A stretch of 64,000 nucleotides of DNA from an uncultured Methylotenera sp. (GTDB taxonomy: Bacteria > Pseudomonadota > Gammaproteobacteria > Burkholderiales > Methylophilaceae). Position numbers and translations under genes: made by a program. Positions within the stretch are counted from its first letter, which is position 1. Every line of letters begins with the position of its first letter. Shown piece after piece: positions 1 to 8,563 of this stretch. The notes beneath the pieces were generated by a model that had not been told where the DNA came from, did no database searches, and saw only the letters and a program-made list of their open reading frames with translations. Location: positions 37,528 through 101,527 of the forward strand of contig NZ_CAMLGS010000002.1 of assembly GCF_946479685.1 (NCBI RefSeq), given 5' to 3'.

Positions 1-372
1 CAATGATTTATTTGACTCATGGATAAATTTTTCTAAAGCAGAACGTACAAACATTACTTGCTTTTGCTGAACGGGATTATCAGCAGTAATCTTTTGCATC
101 TGGATGAGGTTATCTAACGTACGCTTCAGTGTACTGTCCAACCTTTTAGCTGCGCCCTCACTCCCCGGCAACAAGCGAGATTTAAAACTTTCATCCTGGA
201 TAATTGGTGTAGTTTGAATACTCTTTGATAAGTTTAATAAAGTATACGTCCGCTTTAACATTGCGCTATCCGCTTTACTTTTATTGATGCTGAGCACCAT
301 GGCTATAACAGAAATAAACACTAGCGCTAGTGGCAGTAACGTATTGCTTTTAAAAGTAATTATTTTACACAT
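1..372 (-). CDS. Membrane-anchored sensor protein, N-terminal part (cut by window edge)
   Basis: Reading the minus strand from an ATG at 372 gives 124 open codons that run off the left edge, so only the N-terminus is visible. A purine-rich ribosome-binding stretch (GGAAAGGGG) lies about 10 nt before the ATG and supports this start. Residues about 10-28 form one hydrophobic segment after a short basic N-terminus. The following residues look alpha-helical and polar, with repeated Leu-heptad character. This layout resembles the periplasmic four-helix sensor domains (CHASE3 or MCP-like) of histidine kinases, diguanylate cyclases and chemoreceptors. The output domain lies outside the window, so the class cannot be fixed. 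No catalytic motif is visible. Confidence 0.6.
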   Translation of the reverse strand, partial: MCKIITFKSNTLLPLALVFISVIAMVLSINKSKADSAMLKRTYTLLNLSKSIQTTPIIQDESFKSRLLPGSEGAAKRLDSTLKRTLDNLIQMQKITADNPVQQKQVMFVRSALEKFIHESNKSL

Positions 373-1201
373 TGCTTATTAACCCCTTTCCAACTCCATC
401 ATTCAATACCGCACCGGTGGCCGTATCAAGATTTACTATTACCTGCTACTGGTATGTTTTTAATCAGCTAGTGACTGTGTTATTAGTGCCAGCCGACCAG
501 ATACTACATGCCATTTATTTCAATAAAATTAATGCATTAGCTTTACTAGTAAATTATGCAAAAAAATAATTAGGCAAATAAAAAAGGTGTCTGATAACAA
601 ACCAACTCCGAACTCATCCGGAGTTAACCTATTATCAAGACACCTTTGCCCTGTTCTATCTATCAATACGAGCCAACGTTGACTCTAAAACCTAAACCTT
701 ATCTCACTACACTCTTGATCTCAGTAGACACTCTTGGCTATCAGCCCCCTTACCCGCCCTTTTATATGCAATCACCTAACACACTGATGAATTTACTTAA
801 CAAAAAGATAAATCCCAAAATTTAAATATATAAAAGCAAACACCATGCCAACCTAAAAATTACCGGTGACACCAATGAATATATTGAATAAAACATTGTT
901 ACTAGTAGGGAATATGCACGATTTAATCAACTTCCAAGCCTACTCAATATGCACCTACATGACCTAAAGCACCAAAAAAGTGCAGCTGATGTAGCCACGA
1001 CTGTGAGCGGCTAGAGCATTTAAATATTGGATTTCTGAATATAGTTGATATACGAATTGAGTTAGCCATTGCCACGCCCATCAATATTTAAAGCATGACG
1101 CAAACCGCTGATTTATACGTGTTCGCGCGGATTAACTAATTAATTTATTCTTGGTAGTGTAGCCATAACAAATATATAAAAATGTTGTACCTGGGCGATG
1201 A
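373..1201. other. Gene-poor stretch between the sensor gene and the nitroreductase gene
   Basis: About 830 bp without a convincing protein gene. It is AT-rich and holds one strong hairpin (583-647, listed separately). The only other item is a tiny minus-strand frame at 822-896 (24 codons, hydrophobic, reading MFYSIYSLV at its start). It has no clear ribosome-binding site, so I treat it only as a possibility. The plus-strand frame at 372-569 starts with TTG, has no ribosome-binding site and overlaps the sensor start region, so it is probably not a gene. Confidence 0.5.
583..647 (-). terminator. Long terminator-like hairpin read on the minus strand
   Basis: The outer arms 583-597 and 632-647 pair over 15 bp with one bulged base. 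An inner hairpin (604-610 with 619-625, 7 bp) sits inside. Read on the minus strand, the stem is followed at once by a run of T (TTTTTTATTT), as in an intrinsic terminator. No protein gene is recognised upstream on that strand. It could therefore end a small RNA, or act as an attenuator in the leader of the sensor gene that starts at 372. Confidence 0.55.
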
Positions 1202-1813
1202 ATGGAGTGCATGGAGATGGCTGTGCTCGAAGTGGAAATGAGCCTTTATGAAGCGATATTAGCTAGGCGCTCCGTGCGTAGCTACACAACTCAAAAGCTA
1301 GATAAAGAGACGATTCCAAGCTTGCTGGAGGCAGCCATACGTGCGCCCACAGCTATGCATGGTGAGCCTTGGGGCTTTGTCATCATACAAGATAAAAAAG
1401 TGCTGAAAGACCTCTCCGATCAAGCTAAACCCATGTTACTTACTAGCACATGCCCGCATCAACAACAGATATCAATTAAGTTTTTTGAGCAATTAGGTAA
1501 TCAGGATTTCAACATTTTTTATAACGCTGGCACGCTCATTCTAATTTGCAGCAACACTAAATTAACGCACTCTGAAGCAGATTGCTGGTTAGCGGCTGAA
1601 AATCTGATTTTGGCAGCATGCGCGATGGGGTTAGGCACCTGCATTATTGGCTGCGCGGCGCCTATTTTGAATTTAGCGGAGACCAAAACCAAACTAGGCA
1701 TTGCGAGTGAGTTTAACGTGGTCGCACCTATTATCGTTGGCTACCCAAACAACATGCCAGCGCGCACCTCACGTAAACACCCTAATATTTTGGCAAATAT
1801 TCAAGTGAACTGA
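1202..1813 (+). CDS. Nitroreductase family protein
   Basis: FMN-dependent NAD(P)H oxidoreductase of the nitroreductase fold, probably cytoplasmic. The N-terminal block SLYEAILARRSVRSY is the typical FMN-phosphate-binding start of the family. The central APTAMHGEPWGFVII segment and the C-terminal AMGLGTCIIGCAAP segment match the conserved FMN and dimer regions. The length (about 190-203 aa) is normal. The start is uncertain: in-frame ATG codons occur at 1202, 1211, 1217 and 1238, and the conserved part begins just after the one at 1238. It heads a same-strand trio with a universal stress protein and a CBS protein (gaps 66 and 29 bp), which suggests a stress or low-oxygen role. The physiological substrate cannot be told. 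Confidence 0.88.
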   Translation: MECMEMAVLEVEMSLYEAILARRSVRSYTTQKLDKETIPSLLEAAIRAPTAMHGEPWGFVIIQDKKVLKDLSDQAKPMLLTSTCPHQQQISIKFFEQLGNQDFNIFYNAGTLILICSNTKLTHSEADCWLAAENLILAACAMGLGTCIIGCAAPILNLAETKTKLGIASEFNVVAPIIVGYPNNMPARTSRKHPNILANIQVN

Positions 1814-1879
1814 ATGCATAAGAAAGACCAAGAACAACTCAAGCCATAAGCAACGCCGATGGAGAGGATGTGAATAAAA

Positions 1880-2326
1880 ATGTACAAACAAATTCTCTGC
1901 CCGATAGACGGAAGCAATACTTCAAACTACGGCATGGTAGAAGCAATCAACCTAGCCAAGGTGCATCATGCCAAGCTTAGGTTTTTGCATGTAGTCGATA
2001 CTTACTTTCCTATTTTAGATGCCAATGGCGACCTCAACGTACTGTATCTCGCCGATATTCAACGCAGCCAAGGTGAAAAGATAGTTAAAGCCGCTGAAGA
2101 TATCGCACGTCAATCTGAAGTGTCTGCCGACAGCGTCATCGTAGAAAGCATAGGTGAGCGCGTATCCTCACTGATTATTAAACAGGCAGAAGAATGGCCA
2201 GCAGATTTAGTGGTGATGGGGACGCACGGTCTGCGCGGGTTTGCACGTTTTATGATGGGTAGCGATGCCGATGCCGTAGTGAAACAAAGTCATGTGCCAG
2301 TGCTTTTGGTTAAAACACATAGTTGA
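1880..2326 (+). CDS. Universal stress protein, UspA family
   Basis: A single Usp domain of 148 aa, the usual family size. The N-terminal beta strand KQILCPIDGS carries the conserved Asp for nucleotide binding. The C-terminal ATP-binding signature G-2x-G-9x-G-S is complete (GTHG, nine residues, GS near residue 128), so this is an ATP-binding rather than a non-binding Usp. A purine-rich GGAGAGGA lies upstream of the ATG. It sits between a nitroreductase and a CBS-domain gene on the same strand, so the three are probably co-transcribed. A general stress or energy-starvation role follows from the family; the specific partner is unknown. Confidence 0.93.
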   Translation: MYKQILCPIDGSNTSNYGMVEAINLAKVHHAKLRFLHVVDTYFPILDANGDLNVLYLADIQRSQGEKIVKAAEDIARQSEVSADSVIVESIGERVSSLIIKQAEEWPADLVVMGTHGLRGFARFMMGSDADAVVKQSHVPVLLVKTHS

Positions 2327-2355
2327 AATGGTATTAACAATAAAAGGAAACCATC

Positions 2356-2805
2356 ATGTCAATTAGCTCAATTTGTAATCACGAAGTGGTGACTGTTAAA
2401 GCAGATGCGACTGTTTTAGAAGCGGCTCAACTGATGCGAAGCCAGCATGTTGGCGATGTCGTAGTCATCAAGGAAAATCAAGACCAAACCATACCATTAG
2501 GTATCATCACAGACCGTGATTTAGTCATAGAAGTTGTAGCAACCGAGTTGGATTGCCGAGTCATTACGGTGAGTGACATCATGGTCAGGCATTTATCGGT
2601 AGTCAAACAAAGTGCTGGCGTGTTTGAAACGATTAAAATGATGACCTCAAAAGGCGTTAGAAGGCTGCCTGTGGTTGACGAACATGGCTCGCTGACTGGG
2701 ATTGTAACGTTGGATGATTTATTAATCCTGCTCTCGAATGAGATTGGCTCATTAACAAAACTGGTGACACGTGAACTTAAAAATGAGGCCTTATCTAGGC
2801 GCTAA
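2356..2805 (+). CDS. Tandem CBS-domain protein
   Basis: 149 aa made almost wholly of two CBS motifs (about residues 8-62 and 75-135), each ending in the typical G-I-[IV]-T-x-x-D-L strand-helix (GIITDRDL and GIVTLDDL). Paired CBS modules bind adenosine ligands such as AMP, ATP or S-adenosylmethionine and sense cell energy state. The protein has no other domain, so it must act on a partner. The ribosome-binding site AAAGGAAA is well placed before the ATG at 2356. The gene lies 29 bp after the UspA gene, which points to shared energy-stress regulation. The ligand cannot be predicted. Confidence 0.92.
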   Translation: MSISSICNHEVVTVKADATVLEAAQLMRSQHVGDVVVIKENQDQTIPLGIITDRDLVIEVVATELDCRVITVSDIMVRHLSVVKQSAGVFETIKMMTSKGVRRLPVVDEHGSLTGIVTLDDLLILLSNEIGSLTKLVTRELKNEALSRR

Positions 2806-2947
2806 CTAGCACTTCACTCATACTAAGAGTGCAGCATTAGCAGCCATCAAAGCTGACAGTGCGTCATACCCGTTTTACCAGCATCCATTTAACGAGTGCA
2901 TGCATATTTCAGGTAAAATAGCGCTTTTAAATCAAATCTATCTAAAC

Positions 2948-4522
2948 ATGTCATTGCTTCAAGACGAAATCTCTCGCCGCCGTACCTTTGCTATTATTTC
3001 TCACCCCGATGCTGGTAAAACTACCCTAACCGAAAAATTACTTTGGTTCGGTGGTGCTATTCAGGTAGCTGGTGAGGTACGCGGCCGTAAGGCAGCACGT
3101 CATGCAACGTCAGACTGGATGGAGCTTGAGAAGCAACGTGGTATTTCTGTGACCTCATCTGTGATGCAGTTCCCTTACCGTGAGCACATGGTGAACCTGC
3201 TAGACACCCCAGGCCATGATGACTTCTCTGAAGATACCTATCGCACCCTAACCGCAGTGGACTCTGCGGTGATGGTGATTGACTCGGTAAACGGTGTAGA
3301 AGCGCAAACCATTAAACTATTGAACGTGTGTCGCATGCGAGATACACCTATCGTCACATTCATCAACAAACTAGACCGTGAAAGCCGCCCGCCAATTGAG
3401 CTGCTGGATGAAATTGAAACCACGCTAGGCATGGAATGTGCGCCCATGACATGGCCAATCGGCATGGGTAAAACTTTCCGCGGTGTTTACCATTTATATA
3501 ACGATGAAATCTCGTTCTTTGACCCGCGTGCAGAAAAAGGTACCTCTGAAACTATCAAAGGCCTGGATAACCCGCGCGTTGATGAGTTATTAGGCATGCA
3601 AGCTGAAGAGTTACGCATTGATATTGAGCTGGTACGCGGTGCTTCACATGAGTTTAATAAAGAGCGCTACCTGGACGGCAAACAAACGCCTGTGTTTTTT
3701 GGCTCAGCCATCAACAACTTTGGCGTGCAATCATTGTTGGATGCCGTGGTAGATTTATCACCGGCACCACAATCACGTAATACAGCTAGCCGCCCGGTTG
3801 AAGCCAATGAAGCTAAGTTTTCAGGCTTTGTGTTCAAGATTCAGGCCAATATGGACCCGAAACACCGTGACCGTATCGCGTTCCTGCGCGTATGTTCAGG
3901 CCGTTTTGAGCGTGGCATGAAGGTAAAACAAGTTGCCACCGGCAAAACCTTAAGCGTGAACAACGCTATTACGTTTATGGCGCAAGACCGTACCACCATG
4001 GATGAAGCTTACTCTGGCGATATTATCGGGATTCCTAACCACGGCACAGTCAAATTGGGCGATACTTTTACCGAAGGCGAAAACCTTAAATTCACCGGTA
4101 TTCCATCATTTGCGCCTGAGTTCTTCCGCCGTGCACGCATCAAGAACCCAATGAAAATGAAGCAACTGCAAATCGGCCTTAAGCAGCTTGCAGAAGAAGG
4201 TGCCGCACAGTTATTCCGCCCACTACTTTCCAACGACCTGATTTTAGGTGCGGTTGGTATGCTGCAGTTTGAAGTGGTGGCGCATCGTTTAGAGCATGAA
4301 TACAGCGTAGATATGGTGTTTGAACCGTACGACTGTTATACCGCACGCTGGTTACGTGGCTCTGACGCAGATTTAAAAGCGATTGCCGATAAATATGGCT
4401 TTAACGTGGCATTAGATGGCGCAGACGATTATGTGTACTTGGCACCTAACCGTGTTAACCTGCAAATGGCACAAGAACGCTACCCGGATATTCAATTTTT
4501 AGAAACACGTGAGATTGCTTAA
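2948..4522 (+). CDS. prfC: Peptide chain release factor 3
   Basis: RF3 is a translational GTPase that removes RF1 or RF2 from the ribosome after termination. I choose the ATG at 2948 rather than the upstream 2900 because the family begins right there ([20 protein letters not shown]), giving 524 aa against 529 in E. coli. The G1 loop [12 protein letters not shown], the switch region with [11 protein letters not shown], the G3 motif DTPGHDDF and the G4 motif NKLD are all intact. The C-terminal half carries the EF-G-like domains II and III. It is a single gene, with a hairpin downstream at 4548-4580. Confidence 0.97.
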   Translation: MSLLQDEISRRRTFAIISHPDAGKTTLTEKLLWFGGAIQVAGEVRGRKAARHATSDWMELEKQRGISVTSSVMQFPYREHMVNLLDTPGHDDFSEDTYRTLTAVDSAVMVIDSVNGVEAQTIKLLNVCRMRDTPIVTFINKLDRESRPPIELLDEIETTLGMECAPMTWPIGMGKTFRGVYHLYNDEISFFDPRAEKGTSETIKGLDNPRVDELLGMQAEELRIDIELVRGASHEFNKERYLDGKQTPVFFGSAINNFGVQSLLDAVVDLSPAPQSRNTASRPVEANEAKFSGFVFKIQANMDPKHRDRIAFLRVCSGRFERGMKVKQVATGKTLSVNNAITFMAQDRTTMDEAYSGDIIGIPNHGTVKLGDTFTEGENLKFTGIPSFAPEFFRRARIKNPMKMKQLQIGLKQLAEEGAAQLFRPLLSNDLILGAVGMLQFEVVAHRLEHEYSVDMVFEPYDCYTARWLRGSDADLKAIADKYGFNVALDGADDYVYLAPNRVNLQMAQERYPDIQFLETREIA

Positions 4523-4547
4523 TCTTTAGTTTCAATCAGCCTGTAAG

Positions 4548-4580
4548 TGATGAGGTGATATGTATAACACCACCTCATCA
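4548..4580. terminator. Hairpin after prfC
   Basis: A perfect 10-bp stem (4548-4557 with 4571-4580) with a 13-nt loop lies between prfC and the next gene. No T run follows, so it is either a weak terminator or an mRNA-stabilising 3' structure. Confidence 0.4.
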
Positions 4581-4614
4581 GCCAAGCTGAGGCTATATTG
4601 GAAAGCGTAACATC

Positions 4615-5016
4615 ATGACACTGTGCCCATGCGAGAGCGGTAAGCCTTACCAACGCTGCTGTGAGGTGTATCATCTTGGCACCACCGCCCCTACTGCCGA
4701 GGCACTCATGCGCTCGCGCTACAGCGCTTATGCATTGGCTGACCACAACGCGCAACTAAAAGACTACCTGCTACGCACCTGGCACCCGGATACACGACCA
4801 CAACAGCTAAATCTAAAAGGCGACGAGGCCATCAAGTGGCTGGGCTTGCAAGTAAAAAGCCATCAAAACATAGACGCAGACAATGCTGTGGTCAGCTTTG
4901 TTGCACGTTATAAATATGCCAACAACCTAGGTGGCAAAGCTGAGCGCTTGCAGGAAACTAGCCGCTTTAAGCGGATTGATGGCCACTGGCTTTATTTAGA
5001 CGGTGATTATCAGTAA
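4615..5016 (+). CDS. YchJ-like SEC-C motif protein (UPF0225)
   Basis: 133 aa. The N-terminus carries the zinc-binding SEC-C-type motif CPCESG...RCC (Cys4, Cys6, Cys15, Cys16). The family block ALMRSRYSAYAL follows, and the C-terminal part is an NTF2-like fold, which is the normal YchJ architecture and length. The function of the family is not established. SEC-C zinc knuckles in SecA bind SecB and ribosomes, so a protein-binding role is plausible. It is flanked by prfC and an unrecognised gene on the same strand. Confidence 0.88.
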   Translation: MTLCPCESGKPYQRCCEVYHLGTTAPTAEALMRSRYSAYALADHNAQLKDYLLRTWHPDTRPQQLNLKGDEAIKWLGLQVKSHQNIDADNAVVSFVARYKYANNLGGKAERLQETSRFKRIDGHWLYLDGDYQ

Positions 5017-5155
5017 GTAACCAACACATATTCACACAACCGTCATCCACCTGACATAAAAGCGTCACCCCAGCTTCATATTCCCACACTAAGATGCACC
5101 ACATTAGCTCTTAGCCCATTTAAAGCAATGGCAGAGCACACATGAGATCAACATC

Positions 5156-5710
5156 ATGGTGTATGAAAAATCCACGCGTGGTTTAAATGAGTTTGCCAGC
5201 AACCAACGCACATTGAGTGTGCGCGAACGTCAGGTATTGCTACTAGTGAATGGTGTGCGCAACCTGGACGATCTGAACAAGTTTTTTAAGCAAGAGCAAC
5301 TGCTGGATACGATTAAAAAGCTGGAAACCGAGGGTTATATCCAACGCCAGCAGAGACTACAAGAGCAGCAAATATCCCCTGTTGGCACACATGTAGCTCC
5401 GGTAACAATCTCTTTACTGGAAGTAACAGACCAGACAGCACCAATCTGCCCGGTGAAACTAGCCACGGTAAAAAACATACTGATAGAAGCAACCGATGAC
5501 TATCTAGGTATGATGGGTCGCAGCATTAAAACTAAAATCGAAAACTGCGAGAATGAAACCAGCTTAAGACAGTGCATCTCAAGCTGGCATATGGCAATGC
5601 GAGAATCTAAACTTGGGCGCGAATCTGCCAGTTTTTTAATGGAGCAGATACACCAAACCCTAGAGGGAAACATCATAGAGACTACAGACAGCGTGCAACC
5701 CCAGCATTAA
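5156..5710 (+). CDS. Unrecognised soluble protein with a winged-helix-like N-terminus
   Basis: 184 aa with no signal peptide or membrane segment. Residues about 18-70 (TLSVRERQVLLLVNGVRNLDDL, then a Leu-rich helix and GYIQ) have the spacing of a small helical or winged-helix module like those seen at the N-terminus of proteobacterial regulators. A Gln-rich linker (QRQQRLQEQQ) separates it from a second helical domain at about 98-170. I cannot assign a family. The ATG at 5156 has no strong Shine-Dalgarno sequence. Neighbours are a YchJ-like gene (same strand) and a convergent unknown gene, which give no functional hint. Codon use resembles the flanking genes, so it is likely a real core gene. 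Confidence 0.65.
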   Translation: MVYEKSTRGLNEFASNQRTLSVRERQVLLLVNGVRNLDDLNKFFKQEQLLDTIKKLETEGYIQRQQRLQEQQISPVGTHVAPVTISLLEVTDQTAPICPVKLATVKNILIEATDDYLGMMGRSIKTKIENCENETSLRQCISSWHMAMRESKLGRESASFLMEQIHQTLEGNIIETTDSVQPQH

Positions 5711-5749
5711 GCGCTGCGGTAACACACTGTGTATCAGACTTAGACTTAA

Positions 5750-6313
5750 TTAGGCGCTTTCAAACGCTTCACACAATTGGCTGAGTAACTGACCAAAAAT
5801 TGGCAATACGTCTTCCACGCCATGCGGGCTATCATCATCGGTACCAGCCACGACCAAGGCAATCACCAATTTATCAACATTCTCTCTAAATTGTGTCCAG
5901 TGCTCAGCTTCTGCATCCGCTATTAGCTGAAACTTATTAAAACCAGACTCCACGATCTCAATCAACTCAGCATCAGGCAACCCTGCGAACAGTGTTTTGG
6001 CAATGGTAATCTGTGCAGTTTGGAAATCCGGTTTAATCTCTTCTTGCACCAGCGGCGCAGTAAAGAAAGCATAGCTCAACAAGGCAAAGGTTTGGTACAC
6101 GCTCAGCATGTCAAAATTGTCACTACGCTCAGCTAACGGTGAGCGATCAGCTGCTTGTATTGCCTTAAATGTCACGTAACAGCTCAGGTAATCAGCTGCA
6201 TTCAATGCATCGTATTCATCTAAATTGGTATTAGGTGCTTCGTCATCGCGATGCGTTGCCGCCAGGCATAGTGCATGCATGAGTTTTAAGCGTTGTGAAT
6301 ACGTCATTTCCAT
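5750..6313 (-). CDS. Unrecognised all-helical protein
   Basis: 187 aa, acidic, with no signal peptide and no transmembrane segment. The sequence is almost entirely amphipathic helices. It includes DALNAADYLSCY, a DSPHGVEDVLPIF stretch near residue 160 and a short acidic tail. I do not recognise a family. It lies 75 bp downstream of the ABC-F gene on the same strand and could be its second cistron. It ends convergently with the gene at 5156-5710. An annotator with a profile search should test for a DUF assignment. Confidence 0.7.
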   Translation of the reverse strand: MEMTYSQRLKLMHALCLAATHRDDEAPNTNLDEYDALNAADYLSCYVTFKAIQAADRSPLAERSDNFDMLSVYQTFALLSYAFFTAPLVQEEIKPDFQTAQITIAKTLFAGLPDAELIEIVESGFNKFQLIADAEAEHWTQFRENVDKLVIALVVAGTDDDSPHGVEDVLPIFGQLLSQLCEAFESA

Positions 6314-6388
6314 GTGGTGTCCTTAATCATCTTAAACAAAATAAACTGCCATTATTGCTGAATACTTATAGCCTTATACTTGCAGCCT

Positions 6389-8293
6389 TTAATCTAGCGC
6401 TGGTATTGCCTCTAGCATTTCATGCAACTCCAACCAGCGCTCTTCTGCTGTTTCTAACTGCTGGGTTAAAGTCGCCTGCGTTTTCAACAGGGTTTGCAAC
6501 GCGGATTTATCCGCATTGGTATAGAGCTCAGTATCATTCAACTGCTCGTCACAAACTTTTTTATCGGTTTGCCACTGTGCCATATTGCGCTCAATTTGCT
6601 CAAGCTCTTTCAGCAACGGGCGGCGCTCCGCGATTCTGGCCTGTCTATCGGCCTTGTTCTGCGCACGGTCATTTTTAGTAGGCTTATCTGCGGCAACCGC
6701 TTGCGTCGCTTGCTTTTCTTTTAAGCGCTGCTCATTCAGCCACTGGCTGTAATCCTCTAAATCGCCATCAAATGGCGCTGCCTTACCATCTGCCACCAAC
6801 ACAAACTCATCGCATGTTGCACGCAACAAGGCGCGGTCATGCGATACCAGTATCACGCCGCCTTCAAAGTCCTGCAAAGCCAGCGTCAGCGCATGGCGCA
6901 TTTCCAAATCTAAATGGTTGGTCGGTTCATCCAGCAATAGCAGATTCGGGCGAGTCCAAATCAACAATGCTAATGCCAGGCGCGATTTCTCCCCGCCGGA
7001 AAAATTAGCGCAAGGCGACCTTGCCATATCGCCTTTAAAGTCAAAGCCACCTAAATAATTCAGGTGTTCCTGCTCACGTGTGAGCGGGTCTAGCTTCATC
7101 ATGTGCTGCAATGGTGACTCGTCCGGGCGCAACTGCTCCAGTTGGTGCTGTGCAAAATAGCCAATATTGAGGTCTTTTCCCTCTACGCGTTTACCGCTTA
7201 ATGGCGCCAGTTCATGCGCCAATAATTTAATCAGCGTGGTTTTACCTGCACCATTTTTACCAAGCAAGCCAATACGCTCGCCCGGCCTGATGGCTAATTC
7301 AATGTTTCTAATCAAAGACTTATCGTGATAACCCACGCTCATACCGTCCAACACCAGTAGCGGGTCTGGGGCGGCGATAGGCGCTCTAAACTCAAAGCCA
7401 AACTGTGAGTCCACATGCGCAGCAGAAATCATCTCCATGCGTTCCAGTGCCTTAATGCGGCTTTGTGCCTGGCGTGCTTTGGTGGCCTGTACCCGGAAGC
7501 GGTCAATGTAGCTTTGCAAGTGGGCCACTTTACGCTGCTGCTTTTCAAACATGGCTTGCTGCAATGCCAGTTTCTCAGCACGTTGTCGCTCAAAATCAGA
7601 GTAGCCGCCACGGTACAAGGTTAGCGTTTGCTGCTCAATATGCGCAATGTGGTTCACAATCGCGTCTAAAAAGTCCCTATCGTGCGAAATCAGCAACAAA
7701 GTACCGCGGTAACTCTGCAGCCAGCCTTCCAGCCAAATCACAGCATCCAGATCCAAATGGTTGGTCGGTTCATCCAGTAATAACAAATCTGAACGACACA
7801 TCAAAGCGCGCGCTAAATTTAAACGTACGCGCCAACCACCAGAAAATGTAGAAACAGCCTGCTGCAAAGCAGCTTGGCTAAAACCTAAGCCGTTGAGTAG
7901 CTCCGCAGCACGTGCTTTTGCGCTGTAGCCCTCAATATCGGTAAGGCGTTGGTGCAGTTCGGCAATCAGTTCGCCTTGATGGTTAGCCTCGGCCGCAACC
8001 AAAGCCGCTTCAATTTCACGCAATTCGACATCGCCATCCAGCACAAACTCAATCGCCGGCATGGCTAGTGCTGGGGTTTCCTGCGCCACATGCGCCACTA
8101 CCCAGCTTGCAGGCATTTCCAAATCGCCCTGCTCAGGATGCACCTCGCCACGCAGCATGGCAAATAAAGAGGATTTACCGGCACCATTGGCACCGGTTAA
8201 ACCCACTTTATGCCCAGGATGCAACTGCATGGATGCGCCCTGCACTAAAATTTTAAGGCCGCGTGTTAATGTAAGTTGTTTAAATTGAATCAA
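6389..8293 (-). CDS. yheS: ABC-F family ATPase, YheS type
   Basis: 634 aa, a single polypeptide with two ABC domains and no membrane segments, which defines the ABC-F class of ribosome-associated ATPases. Domain 1 has Walker A GANGAGKSS (about 35), signature FSGGW and Walker B LLLLDEPTNHLDLD. The interdomain linker contains the family block YIDRFRVQATKARQAQSRIKAL. Domain 2 has Walker A GKNGAGKTT, signature FSGGEKS and a second LLLLDEPTNHLDL. A C-terminal coiled-coil (about 530-634, rich in Lys, Glu and Gln) completes it. Length and sequence follow E. coli YheS (637 aa). YheS probably helps the ribosome through stalled states. The gene is divergent from yhdP. Confidence 0.93.
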   Translation of the reverse strand: MIQFKQLTLTRGLKILVQGASMQLHPGHKVGLTGANGAGKSSLFAMLRGEVHPEQGDLEMPASWVVAHVAQETPALAMPAIEFVLDGDVELREIEAALVAAEANHQGELIAELHQRLTDIEGYSAKARAAELLNGLGFSQAALQQAVSTFSGGWRVRLNLARALMCRSDLLLLDEPTNHLDLDAVIWLEGWLQSYRGTLLLISHDRDFLDAIVNHIAHIEQQTLTLYRGGYSDFERQRAEKLALQQAMFEKQQRKVAHLQSYIDRFRVQATKARQAQSRIKALERMEMISAAHVDSQFGFEFRAPIAAPDPLLVLDGMSVGYHDKSLIRNIELAIRPGERIGLLGKNGAGKTTLIKLLAHELAPLSGKRVEGKDLNIGYFAQHQLEQLRPDESPLQHMMKLDPLTREQEHLNYLGGFDFKGDMARSPCANFSGGEKSRLALALLIWTRPNLLLLDEPTNHLDLEMRHALTLALQDFEGGVILVSHDRALLRATCDEFVLVADGKAAPFDGDLEDYSQWLNEQRLKEKQATQAVAADKPTKNDRAQNKADRQARIAERRPLLKELEQIERNMAQWQTDKKVCDEQLNDTELYTNADKSALQTLLKTQATLTQQLETAEERWLELHEMLEAIPALD

Positions 8294-8563
8294 GTGATAA
8301 CCGTATTGAATTAAATTGGGCCAAGCTGGTCAACGTGCAGTTGGCGTGTTGCCAATGGGCCGCAAAACATGCACACGCATGGTAGCTAACCCACTAAATC
8401 CGTTATTCTAAATGATTAACGCACATAGTCTTAAATACTCTTTTACTTTTAGGCCGTATTTATAAAAATTTACTTAGTTTTACCAATGCATGACTCTGAA
8501 TATCCACCAATATTCTAGTAAAATGCTTGGTCTGAATAATTCACAATAAAACCCACATAATCA

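Noticed and set aside
372..569. Plus-strand open frame of 65 codons
   Set aside because: It starts with TTG, has no ribosome-binding site, and overlaps the well-supported start region of the minus-strand sensor gene.
822..896. Hydrophobic 24-codon frame on the minus strand
   Set aside because: It is too short and lacks a clear ribosome-binding site; noted only in the description of the gene-poor stretch.
7465..7851. Long plus-strand open frame within yheS
   Set aside because: It is a shadow on the opposite strand of an intact ABC-F gene and has no family features.
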